From Megachile rotundata (taxonomy: Eukaryota; Arthropoda; Insecta; Hymenoptera; Megachilidae), in NCBI RefSeq assembly GCF_050947335.1, contig NW_027473522.1, positions 62,001-126,000 on the forward strand: DNA of 64,000 bases. Direction: 5' to 3'. Within the stretch, counting starts at the first letter, position 1; each line of letters opens with the position of its first letter. The position numbers and the translations under genes are program-made. Below the pieces are notes generated by a model, which was not told the DNA's origin, did no database searches, and saw nothing but the letters and a program-made list of their open reading frames with translations. Of this stretch, positions 43,909-57,564 are shown piece after piece.

Positions 43909-46339
43909 GCATAATATGGCTCATAATATGGGTTAGATTGATAATAATAAGAGTAATGAGTATAGTAATTGTAGTTCTATCGATCTTATCTGCATAATAT
44001 GGTTAATAATATGAGTTAGATTGATAACAATAAGAGTAATAAGTATAGTAATTGTAGTTCTATCGATCATATAAGCATAATATGGTTAATAATATGAGTT
44101 AGATTCATAATAATAAGAGTAATAAGTATAGTAATTGTCGTTCTATAGATCACATAAGCATAATATGGCTAATAATATGAGTTAGATTGATAATAATAAG
44201 AGTAATGATTATAGTAATTGTCGTTCTATCGATCTTATCTGCATAATATGGTTAATAATATGAGTTAGATTGATAATAATAAGAGTAATAAGTATAGTAA
44301 TTGTAGTTCTATCGATCATATAAGCATAATATGGTTAATCATATGAGTTAGATTGATAATAGTGAGTGTAATAAGTATAGTAATTGTAGTTCTATTGCTC
44401 ATATAAGCAAAATATGGTTAATAATATGAGTTAGATTGGTAATAACAAGAGTTATAAGTATAGTAATTTTAGTTCTATCGATCATATAAGCATAATATGG
44501 CTAATAATATGAGTTAGATTGATAATAATAAGAGCAAGGAGTATACTAATTGTAGTTCTATCGATCATGTCTGCATAATATGGTTAATAATATGGGTTAG
44601 ATTGATAACAATAAGAGTAATAAGTATAGTAAATGTCGTGCTATCGATCATATCTGCATAATATGGATAATAATATGAGTTAGATTGATAATAGTGAGTG
44701 TAATAAGTATAGTAATTGTCGTTCTATCGATCATATTAGCATAATATGGCTAATAATATGAGTTAGGCTGATAATAATGAGAGTAATAAGTATAGTAATT
44801 GTCGATCTGTCGATCATATAAGCATAATATGGCTAATAATATGAATTAGATTGATAATAATAAGAGAACTGAATATAGTAATTGTCGTTCTATCGATCAT
44901 ATAAGCATAATATGGCTTATAATATGAGTTAGATTGATAATAATAAGAGTAATAAGTATAGTAATTTTCGTCCTATCGATCATGTAAGCATAATATGGCT
45001 AACAATATGAGTTAGATTGATAATAATAAGAGTAATGAGTATAGTAATTGTCGTTCTATCGATTATATAAGCATAATATGGCTAATAATATGAGTTAGAT
45101 TGATATTAATAAGAGTAATGAGTATACTAATTGTAGTTCTATCGATCATATCTGCATAATATGGTTAATAATATGAGTTAGATTGATAACAATAAGAGTA
45201 ATAAGTATAGTAAATGTCGTGCTATCGATCATATCTGCATAATATGGTTAATAATATGAGTTAGATTCAAAATAATAAGAGTAATAAGTATAGTAATTGT
45301 CGTTCTATCGATCACATAAGCATAATATGGCTAATAATATGAGTTAGGCTGATAATAATAAGAGTAATGAGTATAGTAATTGTCGTTCTATCGATCGTGT
45401 TTGCATAATATGGTTAATAATATGAGTTAGATTGATAATAGTGAGTGTAATTGGTATAGTAATTGTCGTTCTATCGATCATCTTAGTATAATATGGTTAA
45501 TAATATGAGTTAGATTGATAATAATACGAGAAGTGAGTATAGTCATTGTCGTTCGATCGATCATATAAGCATAATATGGCTAATAATATGAGTAAGATTG
45601 ATAATAATAAGAGAAGTGAGTATAGTCATTGCCGTTCGATCGATCATATAAGCATAATATGGCTAATGATATGAGTTAGATTGATAATAATAAGAGTAAT
45701 GAGTGTACTAATTGTAGTTCTATCGATCATATCTGCATAATATGGTTAATAATATGAGTTAGATTGATAACAATAAGAGCAATAAGTACAGTAAATGTCG
45801 TGCTATCGATCATATCTGCATAATATGGATAATAATATGAGTTAGATTCATAATGGTGAGTGTAATAAGTATAGTAATTGTCGTTCTATCGATCATATTA
45901 GCATAATATGGCTAACAATATGAGTTAGATTGATAATAATAAGAGTAATGAGTATAGTAATTGTCGTTCTATCGATCATATTAGCATAATATGGTTAATA
46001 ATATGAGCTAGATTGATAATAATAAGAGTAATGAGTATAGTAATTGTCGTTCTATCGTTCATATAAGCATAATATGGCTAATAATATGAGTTAGGCTGAT
46101 AATAATAAGAGTAATGAGTACAGTAATTGTCGTTCTATCGATCGTATTTGCATAATATGGTCAATAATATGAGTTAGATTGATAACAGTGAGTGTAATAA
46201 GTATAGTAATTGTCGTTCTGTCGATCATATAAGCATAATATGGCTAATAATATGAGTTAGGTTGATAATAATGAGAGTAATAAGTATAGTAATTGTCGTT
46301 CTATCGATCATATCTGCATAATATGGTTAATAATATGAG
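43909..46339 (+). repeat. P-to-R block, copy 3 of four
   Basis: P at 43909, Q at 44407 and R at 45486. It is the partner of 14,195-16,625 at an offset of 358 monomers. It ends where 46,340 reads gagctagattg while 16,626 reads gagttagattg, joining directly to the O landmark at 46,376. Confidence 0.85.
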
Positions 46340-46647
46340 CTAGATTGATAATAATAAGAGTAATGAGTATAGTAATTGTCGTTCTATCGTTCATATAAGC
46401 ATAATATGGCTAATAATATGAGTAAGGCTGATAATAATAAGAGTAATGAGTATAGTAATTGTCGTTCTATCGATCGTATTTGCATAATATGGTTAATAAT
46501 ATCAGTTAGATTGATAACAGTGAGTGTAATAAGTATAGTAATTGTCGTTCTGTCGATCATATAAGCATAATATGGCTAATAATATGAGTTAGGTTGATAA
46601 TAATGAGAGTAATAAGTATAGTAATTGTCGTTCTATCGATCATATTA
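44739..46647 (+). repeat. 23-monomer tandem duplication, first copy
   Basis: This 1,909-bp stretch contains R at 45486 and O at 46,376. The following sequence from 46,648 repeats its first 1.6 kb, so R recurs at 47396, exactly 23 monomers plus one base later. It overlaps the P-to-R block entry, because this duplication was laid down on top of that block. Confidence 0.8.
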
Positions 46648-48248
46648 GCATAATATGGCTAATAATATGAGTTAGGCTGATAATAATGAGAGTAATAAGT
46701 ATAGTAATTGTCGATCTGTCGATCATATAAGCATAATATGGCTAATAATATGAATTAGATTGATAATAATAAGAGAACTGAATATAGTAATTGTCGTTCT
46801 ATCGATCATATAAGCATAATATGGCTTATAATATGAGTTAGATTGATAATAATAAGAGTAATAAGTATAGTAATTTTCGTCCTATCGATCATGTAAGCAT
46901 AATATGGCTAACAATATGAGTTAGATTGATAATAATAAGAGTAATGAGTATAGTAATTGTCGTTCTATCGATTATATAAGCATAATATGGCTAATAATAT
47001 GAGTTAGATTGATATTAATAAGAGTAATGAGTATACTAATTGTAGTTCTATCGATCATATCTGCATAATATGGTTAATAATATGAGTTAGATTGATAACA
47101 ATAAGAGTAATAAGTATAGTAAATGTCGTGCTATCGATCATATCTGCAATAATATGGTTAATAATATGAGTTAGATTCAAAATAATAAGAGTAATAAGTA
47201 TAGTAATTGTCGTTCTATCGATCACATAAGCATAATATGGCTAATAATATGAGTTAGGCTGATAATAATAAGAGTAATGAGTATAGTAATTGTCGTTCTA
47301 TCGATCGTGTTTGCATAATATGGTTAATAATATGAGTTAGATTGATAATAGTGAGTGTAATTGGTATAGTAATTGTCGTTCTATCGATCATCTTAGTATA
47401 ATATGGTTAATAATATGAGTTAGATTGATAATAATACGAGAAGTGAGTATAGTCATTGTCGTTCGATCGATCATATAAGCATAATATGGCTAATAATATG
47501 AGTAAGATTGATAATAATAAGAGAAGTGAGTATAGTCATTGTCGTTCGATCGATCATATAAGCATAATATGGCTAATGATATGAGTTAGATTGATAATAA
47601 TAAGAGTAATGAGTGTACTAATTGTAGTTCTATCGATCATATCTGCATAATATGGTTAATAATATGAGTTAGATTGATAACAATAAGAGCAATAAGTACA
47701 GTAAATGTCGTGCTATCGATCATATCTGCATAATATCGATAATAATATGAGTTAGATTCATAATGGTGAGTGTAATAAGTATAGTAATTGTCGTTCTATC
47801 GATCATATTAGCATAATATGGCTAACAATATGAGTTAGATTGATAATAATAAGAGTAATGAGTATAGTAATTGTCGTTCTATCGATCATATTAGCATAAT
47901 ATGGTTAATAATATGAGCTAGATTGATAATAATAAGAGTAATGAGTATAGTAATTGTCGTTCTATCGTTCATATAAGCATAATATGGCTAATAATATGAG
48001 TTAGGCTGATAATAATAAGAGTAATGAGTACAGTAATTGTCGTTCTATCGATCGTATTTGCATAATATGGTCAATAATATGAGTTAGATTGATAACAGTG
48101 AGTGTAATAAGTATAGTAATTGTCGTTCTGTCGATCATATAAGCATAATATGGCTAATAATATGAGTTAGGTTGATAATAATGAGAGTAATAAGTATAGT
48201 AATTGTCGTTCTATCGATCATATCTGCATAATATGGTTAATAATATGA
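46648..48248 (+). repeat. 23-monomer tandem duplication, second copy (partial)
   Basis: Matches 44,739-46,339 and carries the only length change found in the window, the extra base at 47,147. It diverges at about 48,249, where the first copy switches to gagctagattg and this copy continues with gataacagtgag. Confidence 0.8.
47147..47149 (+). other. Single 1-bp insertion shifting monomer phase
   Basis: The monomer starting at 47146 reads gcaataatatgg instead of gcataatatgg, and the next start is at 47230, 84 bp later. All starts checked before it are 2 modulo 83 and all after it are 3 modulo 83. Which base of the short run is the extra one cannot be decided. Confidence 0.95.
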
Positions 48249-51200
48249 GTTAGATTGATAACAGTGAGTGTAATAAGTATAGTAATTGTCGTTCTGTCGA
48301 TCACATAAGCATAATATGTCTAATAATATGAGTTAGATTCATAATAATAAGAGTAATAAGTATAGTAATTGTCGTTCTATCGATCACATAAGCATAATAT
48401 GGCTAATAATATGAGTTAGATTCATAATAATAAGAGCAATAAGTATAGTAATTGTCCTTCTATCGATCACATAAGCATAATATGGCTAATAATATGAGTT
48501 AGATTGATAACAGTGAGTGTAATAAGTATAGTAATTGTCTTTCTATCGATCATATAAGCATAATGTGGCTAATAAAATGAGTTAGATTGATAATAATAAG
48601 AGGAATGAATATAGTAATTGTCGTTCTATCGATCATATAAGCATAATATGGCTAATAATATGAGTTAGATTGATAATAATAAGAGTAATGAGTATAGTAA
48701 TTGTCGTTCTATCGATCATATTAGCATAATATGGTTAATAATATGAGCTAGATTGATAATAATAAGAGTAATGAGTATAGTAATTGTCGTTCTATCGTTC
48801 ATATAAGCATAATATGGCTAATAATATGAGTAAGGCTGATAATAATAAGAGTAATGAGTATAGTAATTGTCGTTCTATCGATCGTATTTGCATAATATGG
48901 TTAATAATATCAGTTAGATTGATAACAGTGAGTGTAATAAGTATAGTAATTGTCGTTCTGTCGATCATATAAGCATAATATGGCTAATAATATGAGTTAG
49001 GTTGATAATAATGAGAGTAATAAGTATAGTAATTGTCGTTCTATCGATCATATCTGCATAATATGGTTAATAATATGAGTTAGATTCATAATAATAAGAG
49101 TAATAAGTATAGTAATTGTCGTGCTATCGATCATATCTGCATAATATGGTTAATAATATGAGTTAGATTAATAATAATAAGAGTAACGAGTATAGTAACA
49201 GTAGTTCTATCGATCATATCCGCATAATATGGCTAATAATATGAGTTAGATTGATAATAATAAGAGAAATAAGTATAGTAATAGTCGTCCTATCGATCAT
49301 ATAAGCATAATATGGCTAATAATATGAGTTAGATTGATAATAATAAGAGTAATGTGTATACTAATTGTAGTTCTATCGATCATCTCTGCATAATATGGTT
49401 AATAATATGAGTTAGACTGATACCAATAAGAGTAATAAGTGTAGTAAATGTCGTGCTATCGATCATATCTGCATAATATGGTTAATAATATGAGTTAGAT
49501 TCATAATAATAAGAGTAATAAGTATAGTAATTGTCGTTCTATCGATCATATGTGCATAATATGGTTAATAATATGAGTTAGATTGATAACAGTGAGTGTA
49601 ATAATTATAGTAATTGTCGTTCTGTCGATCACATAAGCATAATATGGCTAATAATCTGAGTTAGATTGATAATAGTAAGAGTAATAAGTGTAGTAAATGT
49701 CGTGCTATCGATCATATCTGCATAATATGGTTAATAATATGAGTTAGATTCATAATAATAAGAGTAATAAGTATAGTAATTGTCGTTCTATCGATCACAT
49801 AAGCATAATATGGCTAATAATATGAGTTAGATTGATAATAATGAGAGTAATAAGTAGAGTAATTGTCGTTCTATCGATCATATAAGCATAGTATGGCTAA
49901 TAATATGAGTTAGATTGATAATAATAAGAGAAATGAGTATAGTAATTGTCTTTCTATCGATCATATCTGCATAATATGGTTAATAATGTCAGTTAGATTG
50001 ATAATAGTGAGTGTAATAAGTATAGTAATTGTAGTTCTATCGATCATATTAGCATAATATGGCTTATAATATGAGTTAGGCTGATAATAATAAGAGTAAT
50101 GAGTATAGTAATTGTCGTTCTATCGATCGTATTTGCATAATGTGGTTAATAATATGAGTTAGATTGATAACAGTGAGTGCAATAAGTATAGTAATTATCT
50201 TTCTATCGATCATATAAGCATAATATGGCTAATAATATGAGTTAGATTGAGAATAATAAGAGAAATGAATATAGTAATTGTCGTTCTATCGATCATATAA
50301 GCATAATATGGCTAATAATATGAGTTAGATTGATAATAATAAGAGTAAGGAGTATACTAATTGTAGTTCTATCGATCATGTCTGCATAATATGGTTAATA
50401 ATATGGGTTAGATTGATAACAATAAGAGTAATAAGTATAGTAAATGTCGTGCTATCGATCATATCTGCATAATATGGATAATAATATGAGTTAGATTGAT
50501 AATAGTGAGTGTAATAAGTATAGTAATTGTCGTTCTATCGATCATATTAGCATAATATGGCTAATAATATGAGTTAGGCTGATAATAATGAGAGTAATAA
50601 GTATAGTAATTGTCGTTCTGTCGATCATATAAGCATAATATGGCTAATAATATGAATTAGATTGATAATAATAAGAGAACTGAATATAGTAATTGTCGTT
50701 CTATCGATCATATAAGCATAATATGGCTAATAATATGAGTTAGATTGATAATAATAAGAGAAGTGAGTATAGTCATTGTCGTTCGATCGATCATATAAGC
50801 ATAATATGGCTAATGATATGAGTTAAATTGATAATAATAAGAGTAATAGGTATAATAATTATCGTTCTATCTGTCATATAAGCATAATATGGCTTATAAT
50901 ATGAGTTAGATTGATAATAATAAGAGTAATGAGTATAGTAATTGTCGTTCTATCGATCATATAAGCATAATATGGCTAATAATATGAGTTAGATTGATAA
51001 TAATAAGAGTAACGGGTATAGTAACAGTAGTTCTATCGATCATATCTGCATAATATGGTTAATAATATGAGTTAGATTGATAATAATAAGAGTAATAAGT
51101 ATAGTAATTGTAGTTGTATCGATCCTATAAGCATAATATGGCTAATAATATGAGTTAGATTGATAATAATAAGAGTAATAAGTATAGTAATTGTCGTCCT

Positions 51201-53139
51201 ACCGATCATATCTGCATAATATGGTTAATCATGTGAGTTAGATTGATAATAGTGAGTGTAATAAGTATAGCAATTGTAGTTCTATTGCTCATATAAGCAA
51301 AATATGGTTAATAATATGAGTTAGATTGATAATAGTGAGTGTAATAAGTATAGTAATTGTCGTTCTATCGATCATATTAGCATAATATGGTTAATAATAT
51401 GAGATAGATTGATAATAGTGAGTGTAATAAGTACAGTAATTGTCGTTCTATCGATCATATTAGCATAATATGGTTAATAATATGAGCTAGATTGATAATA
51501 ATAAGAGTAATGAGTATAGTAATTGTCGTTCTATCGTTCATATAAGCATAATATGGCTAATAATATGAGTTAGGCTGATAATAATAAGAGAAGTGAGTAT
51601 AGTCATTGTCGTTCGATCGATCATATAAGCATAATATGGCTAATGATATGAGTTAGATTGATAATAATAAGAGTAATGAGTGTACTAATTGTAGTTCTAT
51701 CGATCATATCTGCATAATATGGTTAATAATATGAGTTAGATTGATAACAATAAGAGCAATAAGTACAGTAAATGTCGTGCTATCGATCATATCTGCATAA
51801 TATCGATAATAATATGAGTTAGATTCATAATGGTGAGTGTAATAAGTATAGTAATTGTCGTTCTATCGATCATATTAGCATAATATGGCTAACAATATGA
51901 GTTAGATTGATAATAATAAGAGTAATGAGTATAGTAATTGTCGTTCTATCGATCATATTAGCATAATATGGTTAATAATATGAGCTAGATTGATAATAAT
52001 AAGAGTAATGAGTATAGTAATTGTCGTTCTATCGTTCATATAAGCATAATATGGCTAATAATATGAGTTAGGCTGATAATAATAAGAGTAATGAGTACAG
52101 TAATTGTCGTTCTATCGATCGTATTTGCATAATATGGTCAATAATATGAGTTAGATTGATAACAGTGAGTGTAATAAGTATAGTAATTGTCGTTCTGTCG
52201 ATCATATAAGCATAATATGGCTAATAATATGAGTTAGGTTGATAATAATGAGAGTAATAAGTATAGTAATTGTCGTTCTATCGATCATATCTGCATAATA
52301 TGGTTAATAATATGAGTTAGATTGATAACAGTGAGTGTAATAAGTATAGTAATTGTCGTTCTGTCGATCACATAAGCATAATATGTCTAATAATATGAGT
52401 TAGATTCATAATAATAAGAGTAATAAGTATAGTAATTGTCGTTCTATCGATCACATAAGCATAATATGGCTAATAATATGAGTTAGATTCATAATAATAA
52501 GAGCAATAAGTATAGTAATTGTCCTTCTATCGATCACATAAGCATAATATGGCTAATAATATGAGTTAGATTGATAACAGTGAGTGTAATAAGTATAGTA
52601 ATTGTCTTTCTATCGATCATATAAGCATAATGTGGCTAATAAAATGAGTTAGATTGATAATAATAAGAGGAATGAATATAGTAATTGTCGTTCTATCGAT
52701 CATATAAGCATAATATGGCTAATAATATGAGTTAGATTGATAATAATAAGAGTAATGAGTATAGTAATTGTCGTTCTATCGATCATATTAGCATAATATG
52801 GTTAATAATATGAGCTAGATTGATAATAATAAGAGTAATGAGTATAGTAATTGTCGTTCTATCGTTCATATAAGCATAATATGGCTAATAATATGAGTAA
52901 GGCTGATAATAATAAGAGTAATGAGTATAGTAATTGTCGTTCTATCGATCGTATTTGCATAATATGGTTAATAATATCAGTTAGATTGATAACAGTGAGT
53001 GTAATAAGTATAGTAATTGTCGTTCTGTCGATCATATAAGCATAATATGGCTAATAATATGAGTTAGGTTGATAATAATGAGAGTAATAAGTATAGTAAT
53101 TGTCGTTCTATCGATCATATCTGCATAATATGGTTAATA
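47164..53139 (+). repeat. 72-monomer tandem duplication, first copy
   Basis: Bases 47,164-51,588 recur at 53,140-57,564 (offset 5,976 bp, 72 monomers) with no monomer gained or lost. Shared rare changes include aataaaatgag (48,571 and 54,547), agtaatagtcg (49,266 and 55,242), catctctgc (49,381 and 55,357) and gagtgcaata (50,174 and 56,150). Its last 1.55 kb (about 51,588-53,139) is itself a copy of 47,521-49,072 (offset 49 monomers). O lies at 48,784 and 52,851, S at 49969. Confidence 0.88.
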
Positions 53140-56100
53140 ATATGAGTTAGATTCAAAATAATAAGAGTAATAAGTATAGTAATTGTCGTTCTATCGATCA
53201 CATAAGCATAATATGGCTAATAATATGAGTTAGGCTGATAATAATAAGAGTAATGAGTATAGTAATTGTCGTTCTATCGATCGTGTTTGCATAATATGGT
53301 TAATAATATGAGTTAGATTGATAATAGTGAGTGTAATTGGTATAGTAATTGTCGTTCTATCGATCATCTTAGTATAATATGGTTAATAATATGAGTTAGA
53401 TTGATAATAATACGAGAAGTGAGTATAGTCATTGTCGTTCGATCGATCATATAAGCATAATATGGCTAATAATATGAGTAAGATTGATAATAATAAGAGA
53501 AGTGAGTATAGTCATTGTCGTTCGATCGATCATATAAGCATAATATGGCTAATGATATGAGTTAGATTGATAATAATAAGAGTAATGAGTGTACTAATTG
53601 TAGTTCTATCGATCATATCTGCATAATATGGTTAATAATATGAGTTAGATTGATAACAATAAGAGCAATAAGTACAGTAAATGTCGTGCTATCGATCATA
53701 TCTGCATAATATCGATAATAATATGAGTTAGATTCATAATGGTGAGTGTAATAAGTATAGTAATTGTCGTTCTATCGATCATATTAGCATAATATGGCTA
53801 ACAATATGAGTTAGATTGATAATAATAAGAGTAATGAGTATAGTAATTGTCGTTCTATCGATCATATTAGCATAATATGGTTAATAATATGAGCTAGATT
53901 GATAATAATAAGAGTAATGAGTATAGTAATTGTCGTTCTATCGTTCATATAAGCATAATATGGCTAATAATATGAGTTAGGCTGATAATAATAAGAGTAA
54001 TGAGTACAGTAATTGTCGTTCTATCGATCGTATTTGCATAATATGGTCAATAATATGAGTTAGATTGATAACAGTGAGTGTAATAAGTATAGTAATTGTC
54101 GTTCTGTCGATCATATAAGCATAATATGGCTAATAATATGAGTTAGGTTGATAATAATGAGAGTAATAAGTATAGTAATTGTCGTTCTATCGATCATATC
54201 TGCATAATATGGTTAATAATATGAGTTAGATTGATAACAGTGAGTGTAATAAGTATAGTAATTGTCGTTCTGTCGATCACATAAGCATAATATGTCTAAT
54301 AATATGAGTTAGATTCATAATAATAAGAGTAATAAGTATAGTAATTGTCGTTCTATCGATCACATAAGCATAATATGGCTAATAATATGAGTTAGATTCA
54401 TAATAATAAGAGCAATAAGTATAGTAATTGTCCTTCTATCGATCACATAAGCATAATATGGCTAATAATATGAGTTAGATTGATAACAGTGAGTGTAATA
54501 AGTATAGTAATTGTCTTTCTATCGATCATATAAGCATAATGTGGCTAATAAAATGAGTTAGATTGATAATAATAAGAGGAATGAATATAGTAATTGTCGT
54601 TCTATCGATCATATAAGCATAATATGGCTAATAATATGAGTTAGATTGATAATAATAAGAGTAATGAGTATAGTAATTGTCGTTCTATCGATCATATTAG
54701 CATAATATGGTTAATAATATGAGCTAGATTGATAATAATAAGAGTAATGAGTATAGTAATTGTCGTTCTATCGTTCATATAAGCATAATATGGCTAATAA
54801 TATGAGTAAGGCTGATAATAATAAGAGTAATGAGTATAGTAATTGTCGTTCTATCGATCGTATTTGCATAATATGGTTAATAATATCAGTTAGATTGATA
54901 ACAGTGAGTGTAATAAGTATAGTAATTGTCGTTCTGTCGATCATATAAGCATAATATGGCTAATAATATGAGTTAGGTTGATAATAATGAGAGTAATAAG
55001 TATAGTAATTGTCGTTCTATCGATCATATCTGCATAATATGGTTAATAATATGAGTTAGATTCATAATAATAAGAGTAATAAGTATAGTAATTGTCGTGC
55101 TATCGATCATATCTGCATAATATGGTTAATAATATGAGTTAGATTAATAATAATAAGAGTAACGAGTATAGTAACAGTAGTTCTATCGATCATATCCGCA
55201 TAATATGGCTAATAATATGAGTTAGATTGATAATAATAAGAGAAATAAGTATAGTAATAGTCGTCCTATCGATCATATAAGCATAATATGGCTAATAATA
55301 TGAGTTAGATTGATAATAATAAGAGTAATGTGTATACTAATTGTAGTTCTATCGATCATCTCTGCATAATATGGTTAATAATATGAGTTAGACTGATACC
55401 AATAAGAGTAATAAGTGTAGTAAATGTCGTGCTATCGATCATATCTGCATAATATGGTTAATAATATGAGTTAGATTCATAATAATAAGAGTAATAAGTA
55501 TAGTAATTGTCGTTCTATCGATCATATGTGCATAATATGGTTAATAATATGAGTTAGATTGATAACAGTGAGTGTAATAATTATAGTAATTGTCGTTCTG
55601 TCGATCACATAAGCATAATATGGCTAATAATCTGAGTTAGATTGATAATAGTAAGAGTAATAAGTGTAGTAAATGTCGTGCTATCGATCATATCTGCATA
55701 ATATGGTTAATAATATGAGTTAGATTCATAATAATAAGAGTAATAAGTATAGTAATTGTCGTTCTATCGATCACATAAGCATAATATGGCTAATAATATG
55801 AGTTAGATTGATAATAATGAGAGTAATAAGTAGAGTAATTGTCGTTCTATCGATCATATAAGCATAGTATGGCTAATAATATGAGTTAGATTGATAATAA
55901 TAAGAGAAATGAGTATAGTAATTGTCTTTCTATCGATCATATCTGCATAATATGGTTAATAATGTCAGTTAGATTGATAATAGTGAGTGTAATAAGTATA
56001 GTAATTGTAGTTCTATCGATCATATTAGCATAATATGGCTTATAATATGAGTTAGGCTGATAATAATAAGAGTAATGAGTATAGTAATTGTCGTTCTATC

Positions 56101-57564
56101 GATCGTATTTGCATAATGTGGTTAATAATATGAGTTAGATTGATAACAGTGAGTGCAATAAGTATAGTAATTATCTTTCTATCGATCATATAAGCATAAT
56201 ATGGCTAATAATATGAGTTAGATTGAGAATAATAAGAGAAATGAATATAGTAATTGTCGTTCTATCGATCATATAAGCATAATATGGCTAATAATATGAG
56301 TTAGATTGATAATAATAAGAGTAAGGAGTATACTAATTGTAGTTCTATCGATCATGTCTGCATAATATGGTTAATAATATGGGTTAGATTGATAACAATA
56401 AGAGTAATAAGTATAGTAAATGTCGTGCTATCGATCATATCTGCATAATATGGATAATAATATGAGTTAGATTGATAATAGTGAGTGTAATAAGTATAGT
56501 AATTGTCGTTCTATCGATCATATTAGCATAATATGGCTAATAATATGAGTTAGGCTGATAATAATGAGAGTAATAAGTATAGTAATTGTCGTTCTGTCGA
56601 TCATATAAGCATAATATGGCTAATAATATGAATTAGATTGATAATAATAAGAGAACTGAATATAGTAATTGTCGTTCTATCGATCATATAAGCATAATAT
56701 GGCTAATAATATGAGTTAGATTGATAATAATAAGAGAAGTGAGTATAGTCATTGTCGTTCGATCGATCATATAAGCATAATATGGCTAATGATATGAGTT
56801 AAATTGATAATAATAAGAGTAATAGGTATAATAATTATCGTTCTATCTGTCATATAAGCATAATATGGCTTATAATATGAGTTAGATTGATAATAATAAG
56901 AGTAATGAGTATAGTAATTGTCGTTCTATCGATCATATAAGCATAATATGGCTAATAATATGAGTTAGATTGATAATAATAAGAGTAACGGGTATAGTAA
57001 CAGTAGTTCTATCGATCATATCTGCATAATATGGTTAATAATATGAGTTAGATTGATAATAATAAGAGTAATAAGTATAGTAATTGTAGTTGTATCGATC
57101 CTATAAGCATAATATGGCTAATAATATGAGTTAGATTGATAATAATAAGAGTAATAAGTATAGTAATTGTCGTCCTACCGATCATATCTGCATAATATGG
57201 TTAATCATGTGAGTTAGATTGATAATAGTGAGTGTAATAAGTATAGCAATTGTAGTTCTATTGCTCATATAAGCAAAATATGGTTAATAATATGAGTTAG
57301 ATTGATAATAGTGAGTGTAATAAGTATAGTAATTGTCGTTCTATCGATCATATTAGCATAATATGGTTAATAATATGAGATAGATTGATAATAGTGAGTG
57401 TAATAAGTACAGTAATTGTCGTTCTATCGATCATATTAGCATAATATGGTTAATAATATGAGCTAGATTGATAATAATAAGAGTAATGAGTATAGTAATT
57501 GTCGTTCTATCGTTCATATAAGCATAATATGGCTAATAATATGAGTTAGGCTGATAATAATAAG
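53140..57564 (+). repeat. 72-monomer tandem duplication, second copy
   Basis: R at 53372, O at 54,760 and S at 55945, each displaced exactly 72 monomers from the first copy. It lacks the extra base of 47,147, so the duplication started just to the right of that base or the base was added afterwards. The match stops where the first copy turns into gagaagtgag at about 51,590, while this copy continues as gagtaatgag. Confidence 0.88.
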
